64,000 nt of DNA. It comes from Mytilus galloprovincialis (Eukaryota > Mollusca > Bivalvia > Mytilida > Mytilidae). The stretch covers positions 44,649,035 to 44,713,034 of the forward strand of contig NC_134843.1 of assembly GCF_965363235.1 (NCBI RefSeq), written 5' to 3'. Shown here piece by piece: positions 47,861 to 60,469 of the stretch (positions are counted from its first letter, which is position 1; the number at the start of each line of letters is the position of its first letter). Under the pieces are notes generated by a model. It did no database searches. It was given only the letters and a program-made list of their open reading frames with translations, and was not told where the DNA came from. Position numbers and translations under genes: made by a program.

Positions 47861-49605
47861 AAACTAGAGATCGAACTTAGGATGCATGGTACTTTTCTAT
47901 AAGTATTGATTTATGTGAATAAAAACACATAATCATTCATTCATAGTCTTTTTTAGTTCATGGCGTATTTCTTGGGTATAATATTGTATACGCCTTAAAT
48001 ATGCATAGCAAGAACTACACTTTTAAATGAAAGTATAATCTACAAGGTTATTTCTTACTTGTCTTTGTACTGGGAATTGACGAACCAATCTGTACTAAAT
48101 TGTCACTTGCTAGATGGGTAATCTCACATTCACCATTCTTGTTACTTTCTCTATCAGTAATTAATCATATTATTTGTCTCAGATAAAACAAGAACATGAT
48201 AAAATGTTCTTGCCTAAAATAAAAATCAATCATGCTGTATTTTCATTTACTAGCTATGTTTAGTATAATTCATATATTTAAAGCAGTAAAATTCAATTGA
48301 CACTTTATTTATACCTTATTGCGAAAAAATACATGCACAATGTGTATAAACACATATTTCATTGTTAATTTAAATTACCAATTTGAATATTCACCACACT
48401 TAACAGGTAGTAAAGTTAAAGTTTTTACCTGCTTTAATATTCTTCCTGGATACAAATCGTATCAAAACTGAAAAAAAGAATCGTAAAAGCAACAGAAAGG
48501 TAGGAAAAAGTAAGAACATACAACAAATACAGTTCCATATTAGAAAAAAAAACCACCACAACACTGGCAGTGATGAAGCTGGTTTAACTTAGTAAAAAAT
48601 AAGAAACAACAAAGTACACAAACACAATGGTAGGGGCATCAGGTACATGTACTGTCTACTGTATATAAATTTACAGTGGGAAATGAATCTCATTACCCTG
48701 CTAGATTTTTTCAGATCTGTTTGTGTGTGTGTTTGTTGAGGGTTCAGGGGGGAAATATTATAGCTTGCGTATTATTTAAACAAAAGCAGGAGAAAAATAA
48801 GACGCAATCGTTAGTCAAAGAAGGAAACATTTCTCATGTTTGCCACTGGAAGATAAGCAAACAACAATCAGTCATGCAAGCTCTTTATATATGACGACAT
48901 AAATATCACTGAGACTTAGGTCTTCATTGAAATCTGTTTATCTCGTGTACAGCTTCTGGATAGCACATCTTGTTTGATGTTGAAACGTTGCTTCTTTAGA
49001 CAAATAGAGCAATTATCATATCCAGTCATCTAAAAGTACGACTGCGTTTCAATATTTGAAATAAAATAATGTACAAATCGGTAAGTATTACAAATGTTAA
49101 TCGATCGTTTAGTAATGTTTTGCTTATTGTTGTGTATTAGGTTGAAAATGTTTTATCCAAATAATACGTTTTCTCCAAGCTTATAAATGCTAGTATAAGA
49201 AATTAGTAATCTGTATTTAAAGCGGATTTTTGCTTTTGCGACATATGTATTTCAAGCAAACTAAAAATATACAAAATGAAATCACCGTAAAAATAGCATA
49301 AACACAATGCAGTATCTGTTTCACTATGTAATAATCTTTCCAGTTTAAATGTCCTTACCGAATTATTACCTCAAATAAATAAATAAAAATGACACCTCCC
49401 CCCCCCCCCCCCAAAAAAGTAAAAAAAAATACCCCTACCCATTCCTTTGTCGATAACCTTCTCATTATCTTATGGGTTCTAACAGTGTCTAAATTATGAT
49501 CTTTTGACTGCGAAATATGTATTTATAAACATTTTGTCCCCTATGTAATTCAGAAGGAAATTGAAACTGAATAACATAATAAATTAAATACTAGTTCTAT
49601 TACAG

Positions 49606-49695
49606 GTAAGTGACGGTTTTAGTAAAAGTGAGTATGCAACTCGTCCATCGTATGCCATGGTTCAAATTTTGAAGGAGGAACCAGATGAAATATAA
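49606..49695 (+). CDS. orphan terminal exon similar to exon 8 of the 421-residue gene
   Basis: After 'gttctattacag' an open stretch reads VSDGFSKSEYATRPSYAMVQ then ILKEEPDEI and stops (TAA 49,693-49,695). It resembles exon 8 (45861-45987: TVNGFKAKLPD..SYKSAMQMMKEQP) and begins in the same phase (0). It could be an alternative last exon joined to exon 7, or the remnant of a duplicated neighbour. No other exons of a second copy were found between 47.0 and 51 kb. Confidence 0.5.
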   Translation, partial: VSDGFSKSEYATRPSYAMVQILKEEPDEI

Positions 49696-50439
49696 ATTGT
49701 ATGTGTGAATTAAAAAGTGAGAAATAATGTCATACATGGACCGCAATTCGGCAAAAAAACATTTGAAAAAGTGGCATCGACTTGAAGCCAGATCATTTAA
49801 TTATACTTATAATGTTCTTTACATTAACAATCAAACCTGGTCTGATTGGGTCCCAAACAATGTATCCTCTAGAACTATAAATAAAAGAAACAACAAACAT
49901 GGCTCCCCCTGCCTCATTTTTTGGCTTATACCTCGAATTTGACATAAGCGGTCATCTCAGTATCAGAATCTATGACAAACGAGAGGATTTTAATTTTGAA
50001 ATTATCAATTTCCCCAACCTTAGTAGTAGTATACGAACTTCAGCTAAAAAATGGGATATACATTTCTCAGCTCATTGAGTATTCATGAGCCCGAAGCTGC
50101 TACTCAGACTTCATAAAACATTACAAGTATCTGAGCAGAAAGCTGATGAACCAAGGTTATGTCAAATTACGTCTGTACTTCTTTTAATAAAGTTCATCGG
50201 AAGATACCAAGACATTCTTCATAAATATTCTATATTAACTTCACAAATAAGAACGATGGTCTAGAAGTATAAATTATAGGTACTGATATTGTTTATCATC
50301 TTAATCACCTCTTTTATTTGTCTTTTTTGTAAATACACCCGTCATTGTGTTATTGTGCTATGGTAAATTTTTGTATTTTGCTAATGTGCTTTGTCTATAT
50401 GCCTTTTTGTTTTTGTCTTTGTTGACATATTTGTTTGTT

Positions 50440-50780
50440 TTTATGATGATTAAGACTATAACATAATGCTAACAGCTGTACCCCTATTTTTGACATATGT
50501 AACTATTATGTCTGTTTGTTTTATTCACACATTTTTGTCAAGTAATTGAATTTTATGCCACTGTCATACAAATGAGAGTTTTAGTTAGCTAAAAAAAACC
50601 AAGCTTTTCATCATTTTCTACATTAGAAAATGTTCACCAAGTCAGGACTATGGCAAAAGTTATCTTTTCGATTGATGTGTTTGAGATTTTGATTTTGCCA
50701 TTTGAAAAGGGACTTTCCGTTTTGGATTTTCCTCGGAGTTCGGTATTTTTTTTTATTTACTTTTTTGGCAGTTCTATATG
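50440..50780 (+). repeat. dispersed repeat, family R2, long copy
   Basis: 'gctgtacccctatttttgac', 'gtgtttgagattttgatttt', 'ggactttccgttttggattt', 'cctcggagttcggtattttt'. It matches 60,470-60,690 in the same order. Confidence 0.7.
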
Positions 50781-51553
50781 TATAACCACGAAGCCACGTT
50801 CAATCGAAATCTGCTACCGCTGGTAATGAAAGTATCAAGCTCGTTGCACGTTTGTTAAAATCATGTAAAAATATCCATGTTTGGCCCGTAGGAGGCCTCC
50901 TGCAAGGTAAACTGTATGCTATATGAAACATATCCTCAATATTCCATTAACTGTCGCTCACAAACGTACAAACATTTTATAAATTGTTTTTCTTGAAATT
51001 GTTGATTGGCTCAGATCTAAAAAAAAAATAAATAAAAAAACCAACATATTTCATTCGTCAATATTCCCTTTTGGAGTAGTTACATACCATTTGCTATTTG
51101 TTTGGATTTCATTAAATTCTGACTATTTTCATGTCCATTTGTGTCTGTTTATGGGGTACATACAAAGTTTCAATCGTGGTATCTATGACGGCTCAATGTT
51201 TTATTGTTAAATTTTTTTTATTCAATAGTACTAGTACTCATAAACTGAAATACGCATCTCCTCATGTATCGCTGTATACAATTTAATTTATCAGAATATG
51301 CTAAAAAAATTCAAATCAAATACAAATCATCGAACCTAAAAAAGCCATTTTAACTGAGTTAACAAACTCACCATATAATCCAGGAATAAAATTTTGTCCG
51401 CCGGATCAAAAGAATTAAAAAGAGTACGAAGTAGAAGAGCATTAAGGACCCCAAATTGCGAAAACACTTGGCCAAATACAGCTAAGGCAAACTTTTCTTT
51501 GGATTGAAAATCATTAGCATTTCGAAAAATTCAACGCTTTGTTTACAATTAAT

Positions 51554-51772
51554 AAAAGAGGGACGAAAGATACCAAAGGGACAGTCAAACTCATAAATCT
51601 AAAACAAACTGACAACACCATGGCTAAAAATGAAAAAGACAAACAAAAAACAGCACACACGACACAACATAGAAAACTAAAGAATAAACAACACGAACCC
51701 CACCAAAAAACTAGGGGTGATCTCAGGTGCTCCGGAAGGGTAAGCAGATCCTGCTCAACATGCGGCACCCGT
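51554..51772 (-). mobile_element. 3' end fragment of a reverse-transcriptase element
   Basis: Close match to 30,098-30,315, including the 3' edge 'aaaagagggacgaaagatac'. It is shorter than the 30.1-kb copy, so it was 5'-truncated at insertion, as retroelements often are. Confidence 0.7.
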
Positions 51773-52324
51773 TTGTAGCTATTGAGTTGATCAATTACCA
51801 TATGGTGTATGCGGCATGATTAACTTAATTATATTGCTATTTTGGAATGACACATGTTGTCAAACATTGAACACACAATAAAACTAAAACATGCTTCCTG
51901 AATTCTTAAAGTTGTAATTCAAATTATTAACATTTGTAATATGCTTTCGGTATTCTGATTAAAAAAACTTGCCCTCCTATAAATATCATTGAAGTATTAT
52001 ATTATGAAACTTGGGTTCCTGTGTGTCGTTTTACGGTTATACCCTAGGATGTTTTAATATCCTTTTCGTGCCTACGAACTATATTGAGTGACATACAAAG
52101 GGTACACATTCTAGCATTTAACTTTCAAATATTGTTATTATAAATAAGTTCAACTGTATTTTGATACTTAAAAGTCTTGCTATTAAAATTGTATTTTAAA
52201 AACGTTTATAGTCACACTTAAAAATGCACACTGTTACTGGTTTATGTTGACATTTTAACAAATTATCGTAAGTTTCTATATTATGGACTATTAATTAAGT
52301 CATGGTATGTATAAAGTAAAATGA

Positions 52325-52420
52325 AAAATAACGAACTCAAAGGAAAATTCAAAACGAAAAGTTCCTTAACAAATTGCAAAATCGACAGCTTAAACACATC
52401 AAACGAAAGGAAATTACCTG
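52325..52420 (-). repeat. dispersed repeat, family R2 fragment, reversed
   Basis: Reverse complement of the R2 core: 'aataacgaactcaaaggaaa', 'aaaacgaaaagttcc', 'caaattgcaaaatcgaca'. Confidence 0.6.
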
Positions 52421-52707
52421 TCATATTCCTAACTTGGTATAGTCGTTTTCCCATGTAGAAAATGGTCTTTCTTCAAGTACTTGTCGACTGGATGGACCTT
52501 AAGTCTATCTCTACTTTTCAATTCAATTGCATTCCCATTCTCTGGTAAAAAAATAGGCAATTTTCCCTCAAAGTTTCACAGAACCATTAATTGAAAAGTT
52601 TATAGTTAATTGACATTTGTTATAATCCGAAAACGTTTGACAAATAATCTTTTATCTAAAATAAAGGTGATGATTCCAGTAAGCGTGGTCTATTTAGAAT
52701 TGAACTG

Positions 52708-53257
52708 ACTGAAAAAGACAAACAGAAAAACAATAGTACACATGACACAACATAGAAAACTAAAGAATAAACAACACGAACCCCACCAAAAACTAGGGGT
52801 GATCTCAGGTGCTCCGGAAGGGTAAGCAGATCCTGCTCCACATGCGGCACCCGTCGTGTTGCTTATGTGATAACAAACCCGGTAAATAGTCTAATTCGGT
52901 AGGTCACATTCAGGAAAGGGAAGGGGATTGTAGTTACGACGTAAGGAACATATCCGATATCATTTGTGATACGGTTATTCCATAACGGTCAACCAACTCG
53001 TGATGGCGTCCGTAAAATTTACGAAGGGATGATTTCAACTTCACCATTTGGAACTCTTGGTTTAATAGCTTCCTTGTGAGCAGCAACCCTCTATCAAGAA
53101 AATCATGATAGGAAATGCAAGCACGGGAATATCGTATCAATTGGGAGATATATACCCCGTATGCAGGTGCTGCTGGAATGTTTCCAAAATTTCCAATTCT
53201 GCCATATAATTCGTGTTTTACGGAACCCTTCAAGCATATTAATACATAACTTTGCAC
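52708..53257 (-). mobile_element. reverse-transcriptase element, 3' coding end plus UTR
   Basis: The longest copy of the family here. The minus-strand frame 52934-53257 reads ..GRIGNFGNIPAAPAYGVYIS.., then a SQLIRYSRA.. and a LRKFYGRHHELVDRYG block. I recognise this as the C-terminal region of a reverse-transcriptase protein common in aquatic animals, possibly Penelope-like. Only the 3' part is present; it is a 5'-truncated fossil and overlaps no host exon. It ends about 540 bp before the TRIM-like exon. Confidence 0.7.
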
Positions 53258-53801
53258 TTTTTCACTTAAATCTGGAAATACCGATTTAAAAAAAGAGATG
53301 AATTGTAATCATCATAAATCATTAGCAATATAAGATTAACAAAAAGGGAACGATAGATAAGTCTTTGAATAACAATTTTGGTTTAAATGCTTCTAAATAA
53401 CAATTGTTGACCAATTACAGCCTCCTTTGTTATGATCTTAATATTTATAATCACAATGGAAAAACTATCGACAGTCATCCTTTCCCGTAATTTAAAAATT
53501 TACTTTCTTTTTTCCGATTACCTGTGCTTCAAAACCCGAAGTTTTGTTTGTTCCTCAATATAACTCGTGTCAGTTGTAATTTACCTAATGGGCGACAGTT
53601 AAACAATACAGGAGAAGCAGTTTCAGAGCTCATATTGTATGATCTGTTATTTTGTAGTTGAAGCACAAAATTTGTAATATTTCTAAAAGATTTAGACGAA
53701 TTGTTTCACGAGGAAGGGCATTTGAAAAATGTTCTTTAAAATTTTCTTGTTTTATTTCTTATTTAAACACAAAAAAAGTTTATTATTTTTCTTTATTTCA
53801 G

Positions 53802-55569
53802 ACGCAAATGTACCGGGAAGATGTCAACCCCTCAAACATGCTTTCAACATTCTTCAGAAGAAATCAGATTCTTTTGCGAAGAATGTCATGTCTTTGTTTG
53901 TGATGACTGTGTTTCAGGACAAGGAAAACATATAAGATGTAAAAAAATTAAACTACGTGAATATGGTAATAAGAACAAAAATTGTTTGATTGGAAGTGTT
54001 GAAGAAATTACCAGTAAAAAACTTCCACATATTAAAAGAACGTTGGAACTAGCCAAAAATGTTAAAGGATCTTTTAACAAATCAATGGATGAAAACATTG
54101 CAGATGTTCGATCAAAAACACAAATGATAAAGACAATTATTGATGAACTACAGAAGGAAAATATACGAGCGTTAGAAGAATCTAGACTAAAAGGAAACAT
54201 GAAATTTGATGAATTTATAAATTATCATCAAAAACGATATAGTGAACTAACACACATAACAGAAGAAATTCAACAACAGAAATCGGACATACTGCCATCT
54301 GATGTTGTAAAATACGACTTCGAACTGAAAAAAAATTTGAATATAGAACACGATTCGGAAACCATACCGAAACTCGAACCATCTTGTTTTGAGATAGCTC
54401 AGCAGTACTTAGAGAAAGAATTTTATCAGGATATTTTTCTGTGCAAGCATATTCCGGAAGATGAGAAAACAGAATCGTGTGCACATGGAATGGAGAAAGA
54501 AGAACGAAGCTCTTCCCCATATTATCTAGAACCGGTTTCACATGCAAAAGAAACTAATTCAGATTTTACGGTGAATGAAAAAATAACAACTAAAAACTTC
54601 GAAGAAAACTCCAGTGACATTTATGTTTCAAAATCAACTGTTACAGGGGCTTCAGCAAGTTATAATAAAGAATTAAGCTACACGATCATTAAACAGTTTG
54701 AATGTAAAAAATCTATAACTTTCATTGTACCTAAGACGAATGTTTACGAGGCTTGGGTTATCGGAATGGATATCAGCGAGATAAATTTAAAACAACAAGA
54801 ACCAAAATTCACCACTCTCGTTCCACATATAGATGGAGAACCAATTACAGCTGGAAAATGTAAAAAGCATGGTTTACTTATAGGTCTTAGAAACAGAAAG
54901 TCAACCAAATTACTTCAAGAGATGACTGGAACTCAAAGAAGAACTTCGGTCATGAACAAATTGGTTTCTCATATACCTGCACATTATCAGAATTTGTCAG
55001 CTATTTGTACCGTATCAACCCAAGAGAAAAACAAAGATATCGCGTTATTACTACGTGACTACCAGTTGCCAGGAAGTAAAGAAAAGGGAGCAGTAATTCA
55101 ATGGTTTTCTGACAAAAAATCAAAAACGAATGAGCTAAAGATTTCCAACAATATTGAAATAGAAAACCCAGTATACATGGACGAGTATACAAACGGTAAC
55201 ATTTGTATTACATGTGCGCCAGACGATAAATCGTCGTGGATACAGCTTCTTGACAAACAAGGGAATCACAAGATGAGATATCCACCAAAAGATGAAAAAT
55301 CGTTTGAAGATAACATTGTATATTCATTTATTGGTGCAGGATTTCTGAGAGATGGCCGCATTACAATTTTGGATCGAGTTTGCTTTCGTCAGCATCTTTT
55401 AGATGACAATGGACAGCTTATCAAAATAGATCAATACCAAAATCAACCATCATCCTTTGCTGTTGATATACACGACAATATCTGGATCGGATTTGACGAC
55501 GGAACAGTTCAAGTCATGGAATATAAGGACGCGGACGGATGGTACGAGGACGTTGAAACTAAGGGTTAA
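53802..55569 (+). CDS. TRIM-like B-box / coiled-coil / propeller protein without RING
   Basis: The 582-residue frame starts at 53,821. An acceptor (ctttatttcag) ends at 53,801, so the exon runs from 53,802 with an upstream, probably non-coding exon. Residues 7-40 form a B-box zinc site: C7, H10, C19, C22, C27, C30, H37, with C40 where most B-boxes have His. Residues about 55-170 are Lys/Glu-rich coiled coil. After an acidic linker, residues about 285-575 have the short beta-strand rhythm and GFLRDGRITILD / DIHDNIWIGFDDG repeats of NHL-type propellers. The whole frame is one exon, typical of the large bivalve TRIM-like families often linked to innate immunity. Lacking RING, it is unlikely to be a ubiquitin ligase alone. 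The role is inferred from family only. Confidence 0.88.
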
Positions 55570-55638
55570 TATTTTAAAGAGATTATGGTTACTTTTAAAA
55601 CTTACATAGTTTTGATAACTAACACTTGTAATTTTGAT

Positions 55639-55644
55639 AATAAA
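55639..55644 (+). promoter_or_regulatory. possible poly(A) signal of the TRIM-like gene
   Basis: AATAAA 70 bases after the stop codon, followed by T-rich sequence. Confidence 0.5.
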
Positions 55645-56269
55645 TGTATAGAAATTTATATATTTTTCAGAAAATTTAGATACACTTTATTTATCTAGAA
55701 CGAAAATTTATCTTACATCCTATACATTTCTAGGAATATGATTAGTTAACTGCAACCGCATGGAGCGCGTGTATATTCCGTATAACGTTAGAAGGCGGGA
55801 CTTATTTCAATACATGGTTAGTACGTGTGTTACGTCCTTTAATAAAAAAAACAAAACGATACTGAAAAAATCTTAACGGTTTCAACAGACGAAGGAATTG
55901 ATGAAGAAAGATTGAAATACATTCATAAAACACATTTAAAGCCAACAAATTGTTATTGCCGGCATTTGTTTTCGTATGACCAATGCAAGTAGTTTCTTAA
56001 TGCTAATGGTATTGAAAACTTGCTCGCTTTGATATGTCACCAGTCTTGATACCACATGTTAAGACAGTCGGTAAAATAAATTAGTTACATGGTGTGTTTC
56101 GCTCTCACCCTATACGGAAATCACTGACCCAATATACACCGTATTAGGGTAGGTCACTAGCACACTATGTAACGAATACTTTATATTTGAGATTAAATCT
56201 AATAAATAGTCAGGAACACATGATTCATACTTTGTATAAAAGTTTTTTTGTTTTAACTTCTCGTCGGAT

Positions 56270-56340
56270 CATTAACTTTTAAATTATCCCGTTTCTTGAC
56301 ACAGTCAACCAGCTCGCGATGGCGTCCGTAACATTTACGC
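56270..56340 (-). mobile_element. short fragment of the reverse-transcriptase element UTR
   Basis: It shares 'cagtcaaccagctcgcgatg' and 'gcgtccgtaacatttacg' with the block at 30,446-30,485 and 52,987-53,025. Confidence 0.5.
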
Positions 56341-56654
56341 TTTATAAATTTGACAAATTATTTAAGAAAGATAATCCAATAAGTTAGCTTTATGCTTAAT
56401 CCACTTGCAGTCACTAAAGAATCATTTAGTTTTAAAAGAGAAACAATAATCATAGTTTTGCTTGAGTGATTGTTTTATTTTATTGATTAATTGTACCGTC
56501 ACCATATAATCAATGCTTCTTTTGTTCAGTATTCTGTTTCATGTGTAAACACACTTATATTAGTAGTATTATATTGATTAAGATGGAAAAGGTGACGAGA
56601 ACCTAGTTTTTAATGTGCCGAACAAACTAAGGAAGTATTTTAAGACTTGTATTT

Positions 56655-57190
56655 AATAGATATAAGATATGATATGACTACCAATGAGACAACTCTCCAT
56701 CATAGACACAATTTGTAAAAGTAAACCATTATACGTCAAAGAACGGTCTTCAACACCGAGCATTGGCTCTCACCGAACAGCACACTTTAAAGGACCCCTA
56801 AAATGACCAGTGTAAGACCATTCAAACAGGAAATCCAACAGTTCAACTTCTTACTTTATTTGGCCTTTTAAACATTTTTTTTTAAAGCGTCACTGATGAG
56901 TCTTTTGTAGAGGAAACGCGCGTCTGGCGTAAATATAAAATTTGAATCCTGGTTTCTATCTATGATGAGTTTATATATAAATAATCGAGAAACACTTATG
57001 ACCAACATCAACAAAAAGACAACCACTGAACATCAGATTCCTAACTAAGGACGGGTGCAAACAAATGCAGTGGGTTTAAACGTTTTAAAAGATACCTGAA
57101 ACAAAAGTGTAATATTACACACTATAAAATATCAATTGAAATGGCTTAACTCAATCAAAAGACACATTAGAACATACTCATCCCTTCTCG
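56655..57190 (+). repeat. dispersed repeat, family R1 copy with internal insertion
   Basis: Collinear with 21,098-21,500 (gagacaactct, attcaaacagga, accactgaacatcag, caaatgcagtgggtttaaac, ggcttaactcaatcaaaaga). About 56,850-56,965 is foreign. It contains 'gcgtcactgatgagtctttt' and 'gaaacgcgcgtctggcgtaa', a separate short mussel repeat inserted in R1. Confidence 0.75.
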
Positions 57191-57957
57191 TCCAACGAAA
57201 AGTCATTTTTTTGCCCTTTAATTTTTATAGTACAAGGTTTTCCATGCACTATGAAATTCTATACATGAATGACTTTTAATTGTCAGTTAATTATGAAAGT
57301 AAACTCTTAATAGCTTCACTAACGAAGTTTAAAATCCCCCGAGGCATTTTCAAAAGCCTACTGATTAAAGATGAAAGATTAAAACAAAAACATTTTCAAT
57401 TTTTCAATTCTGCAAAATTTCATACATTTTCTAATTGTACACATATATACTAAGAAAGACAAAAAAATGGTAAGGATGATGATAAAATGATATTTAATTT
57501 TCTTTTTCTTTCAAGAAAACAATGCCAGACTGCTGATATATAAAGCAAAATATTTTTTTGTGTGAGAAACACAATAGACATTCAATTTAAACAATAAAAA
57601 ATAAACATTTATGTTGAATGGTCTGAATTAAAATCTTCATACTGAGGGTTTTATATTTATAAAAAAAAATGAAATTTCAAAAAGAGGATATATATAAAAT
57701 TGTGTTGTCTTTTAAAATAAAAACAAATCTAAAGATATATAAATATTAAGAATTACCTGAAGCAGAAGAAAACAATTTATCCTTCACAAACTATGTCAGT
57801 CCTATTTCATTCCATCCATTGGAATGATCATTACCTATGTTTAACATTTAGTTTAGTCAGTTCATTAAAAAAGTGAACTCTTACTTAGGTTTGAATATAA
57901 CAATGGGAAAAGATAATTTTGTAAGGTCACTCGAAAGTGTGAATATGTTCTAAATTG

Positions 57958-58053
57958 GTCAGACAATACTTGGTCATGTTTTATGAAGATTTAAGCCCTC
58001 GGCTTCGCCTTGGGCTTAAATCTTCATAAAACATGACCAAGTATTGTCTAACC
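57958..58053. repeat. near-perfect hairpin, 42-bp arms
   Basis: The arms 57,958-57,998 and 58,012-58,053 are reverse complements with one visible mismatch. The loop, tcggcttcgcct, is the same kind of GC-rich loop as in the hairpin at 7,840. Apparent frames on both strands here are by-products. Confidence 0.85.
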
Positions 58054-58388
58054 TATTATTAGCACAAACAAGTGAACATACACTGAACGAATGAATTTGA
58101 TCTATGACACAATGCAAATATAAAAACAATAAAATAAAGGGTGAGATTTTAAATGATATCAGAAAGACAACGATAACCTTGGACAAAATGCTGCCAAATA
58201 AAATAATGTACACAGGTAAATGGAATACGGAAATATTTTTTGTTCATAGTAGGAGAACAGAAGTGAAATTTCATAGCCATATCAAACACTTATCAAAGCT
58301 GGTATAGAAAGACGAGAATAAAATCTAAATAAGTAAACATTAAATAACAAAAAAAGCATTACAAATAGTATCAAGAGGCTAAATTAAC

Positions 58389-59022
58389 ATCTTTCTTTAA
58401 ATTTTATAAATGAGGTACCAAAAGAAAGAAGAAGGATTAATCTTTCAAATTGTGATAATTTCATTATGACATAATTATAACATAATTGATTTTTATGTAA
58501 TTAGTATTTCATTATGACATAATTATAACATAATTGATTTTTATGTAATTAGTTGCCATTCTGTGATGTCCATACTTGAATGAATTTAGCTTCTTTATTC
58601 TTCATAGCATCCTAATTTTTTTTTATAGATTCTTGCACAACACAGTTTGACCTCCAAAACTGTGTCTCAGATTTTTCCAATTGTATTTCATTCTCTCATA
58701 AATCTTCAATGAAGTTTGCAACATCAATTCATTAGAGACCACTAAGTTCAATTGGGTATAAAATTTGTTCTATTGACGTTTTTGGAAATCTGAGACACAG
58801 TTTTGGAGGTCAAGCTGTGTTGTACAAGAATCTATAAAATATTTTGGGATGCTATGAAAAACAAAGACGCTAAATTCATTCAAGTGTGGACATCACAATA
58901 TAGCGACTAATTACATAATAATTAATAATGTAATAATTAAGTCATAATGAAATTATCACAATTTGAAAGATTAATCTTTCTTCTTTCTTTTGGTACCTCA
59001 TTTATAAAATATAAAGAAGGAT
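58389..59022. mobile_element. long fold-back element, arms about 270 bp
   Basis: Both ends read catc-ttcttta-attttataaatgagg and its inverse. The arms stay paired inward through 'ggtaccaaaagaaagaagaa', 'gattaatctttcaaattgtg', and the block 'acacagtttgacctcc' / 'ggaggtcaagctgtgt'. The left arm contains a 46-bp tandem duplication (58,461-58,552) absent from the right arm. No coding sequence. Confidence 0.8.
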
Positions 59023-59301
59023 GAAATGAATTACATCAGTTTAAAGTTGTCTGATTGGGAGAGAAAAATCTTTGTATTGTGCTACCTTAAGAGTACTTGC
59101 AGTTACTGACAGCTAGTCAAACATGTTAAAAGTAAAAAAACAATTAATAATAAAAAATCATGCACCAGAGTTTTTTTCTGTTTTCATGTTTGCGTTCCCT
59201 GATGTATATTTAATATTTTGGTGTTGATTGCAGATATAAAATTGTCCAACTTTTTATTAGACATGAGACAATTTAATGCTTGTAAAGGGAGATAAATACT
59301 G

Positions 59302-59505
59302 TTAGGAGAACCATATATTGACGTCAAGAGGATCGTTAGTTTTTATGTGTCGTTCGATTGCACTGTCTTTGAAATACGTGTATGCCTGAGTCCCTCTCTT
59401 TCTATTCAAGACATACAGATTTTCGACATAAGAATAATCAAGAATATAAAGACGATTGATTAATCCTATTGACACGCAGGTATACGATATGCTGTACTGG
59501 CACAT
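59302..59505 (-). other. possible coding fragment, 67 codons, unknown
   Basis: A frame starting MCQYSISYTCVSIGLINRLY with mixed, protein-like composition (VLNRKRGTQAYTYFKDSAIE) and more GC than its surroundings. No splice acceptor just upstream and no known motif. It could be a last exon, a pseudogene piece or chance. Confidence 0.25.
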
Positions 59506-60129
59506 TTCACAGTCCAGAAGTGTTTTTTAGTTTGCCAAGATAGCTTTAAATTTAAATGAAATTCTACTTTCAATATGATTTGGTATTAATATATTACCAT
59601 GAAATCTATTCTTTATAATTCCGCCTACAGGTTATTGGGTTTCGGAAGTACAACGAACAATTGACGTAATATATAGGTTACTTGAAATGATATGAATGTT
59701 ATTTTAAGATAAAATATGATGTGCACTGAACTTGAAAATCAAATTTAACGGTACGTTAACAAACGTATATAGTTTCAATAAAAATATTTTTAGAGGATGA
59801 ACTCATGCACATTTGCATTAGTCATCAGAGATAAATTACGAAAGACTTTAAAATGACCATAATTGTCATTTCCAAGCTAATGCAAGTAATCACCAGAAAA
59901 AAATGTATTAAGTAATATTTGTCCTTAAATTAACTTATTTTTATCACAGCATATTTGGAAAATTTCAAAAACCTAATAAAGAGTTTAAAGAGCTGACCAA
60001 AAGAAAAATGACATTTAGTATAGCCTAATTCGTACAAGAATTCGGGTCTTTGCGTGATTGAGAAATGTTTCTTAATTTAGAAATGTTTCAATTTGTTTTT
60101 TAAATTTCAATCGAACGATATTCATATTT

Positions 60130-60250
60130 TTATACCAATATTGAAGTACTGGCTACTGGATTGGTGATACCCTTGCGGACTTATCTAATGTCAGTATCGA
60201 AGTACTGGCTTCTAAGGCTTTGATACCCTCGGGGACTAATCTGATGCCAA
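60130..60250 (+). repeat. two tandem about 58-bp units
   Basis: The unit 'tcgaagtactggcttctaag' ... 'tgataccctcggggact' occurs twice with differences (60,140 and 60,198). It is a known-looking mussel repeat, incomplete here. Confidence 0.5.
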
Positions 60251-60469
60251 GTCTTGTATTCATTTTCACCTATTAATTTTCTATTTTCTTTTCATTTGAT
60301 AATTTCTAGAATAACGTCATTGTTCACGAACAAAGAATACCTGTTTATACAGAAAAACTTAAACGTTTTACAGAATTTATTGTCATATTGAATAGATGAC
60401 TATGATTTTCCTCATATCACAATAGGAAGGATAATAAGTAATTTGAAAATAAAAATCCGTATTGAAACG

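Noticed and set aside
57974-58213. Frames running through the 57.96-kb hairpin on both strands
   Set aside because: They are a by-product of the palindrome and extend into repeat-like sequence with no motif.
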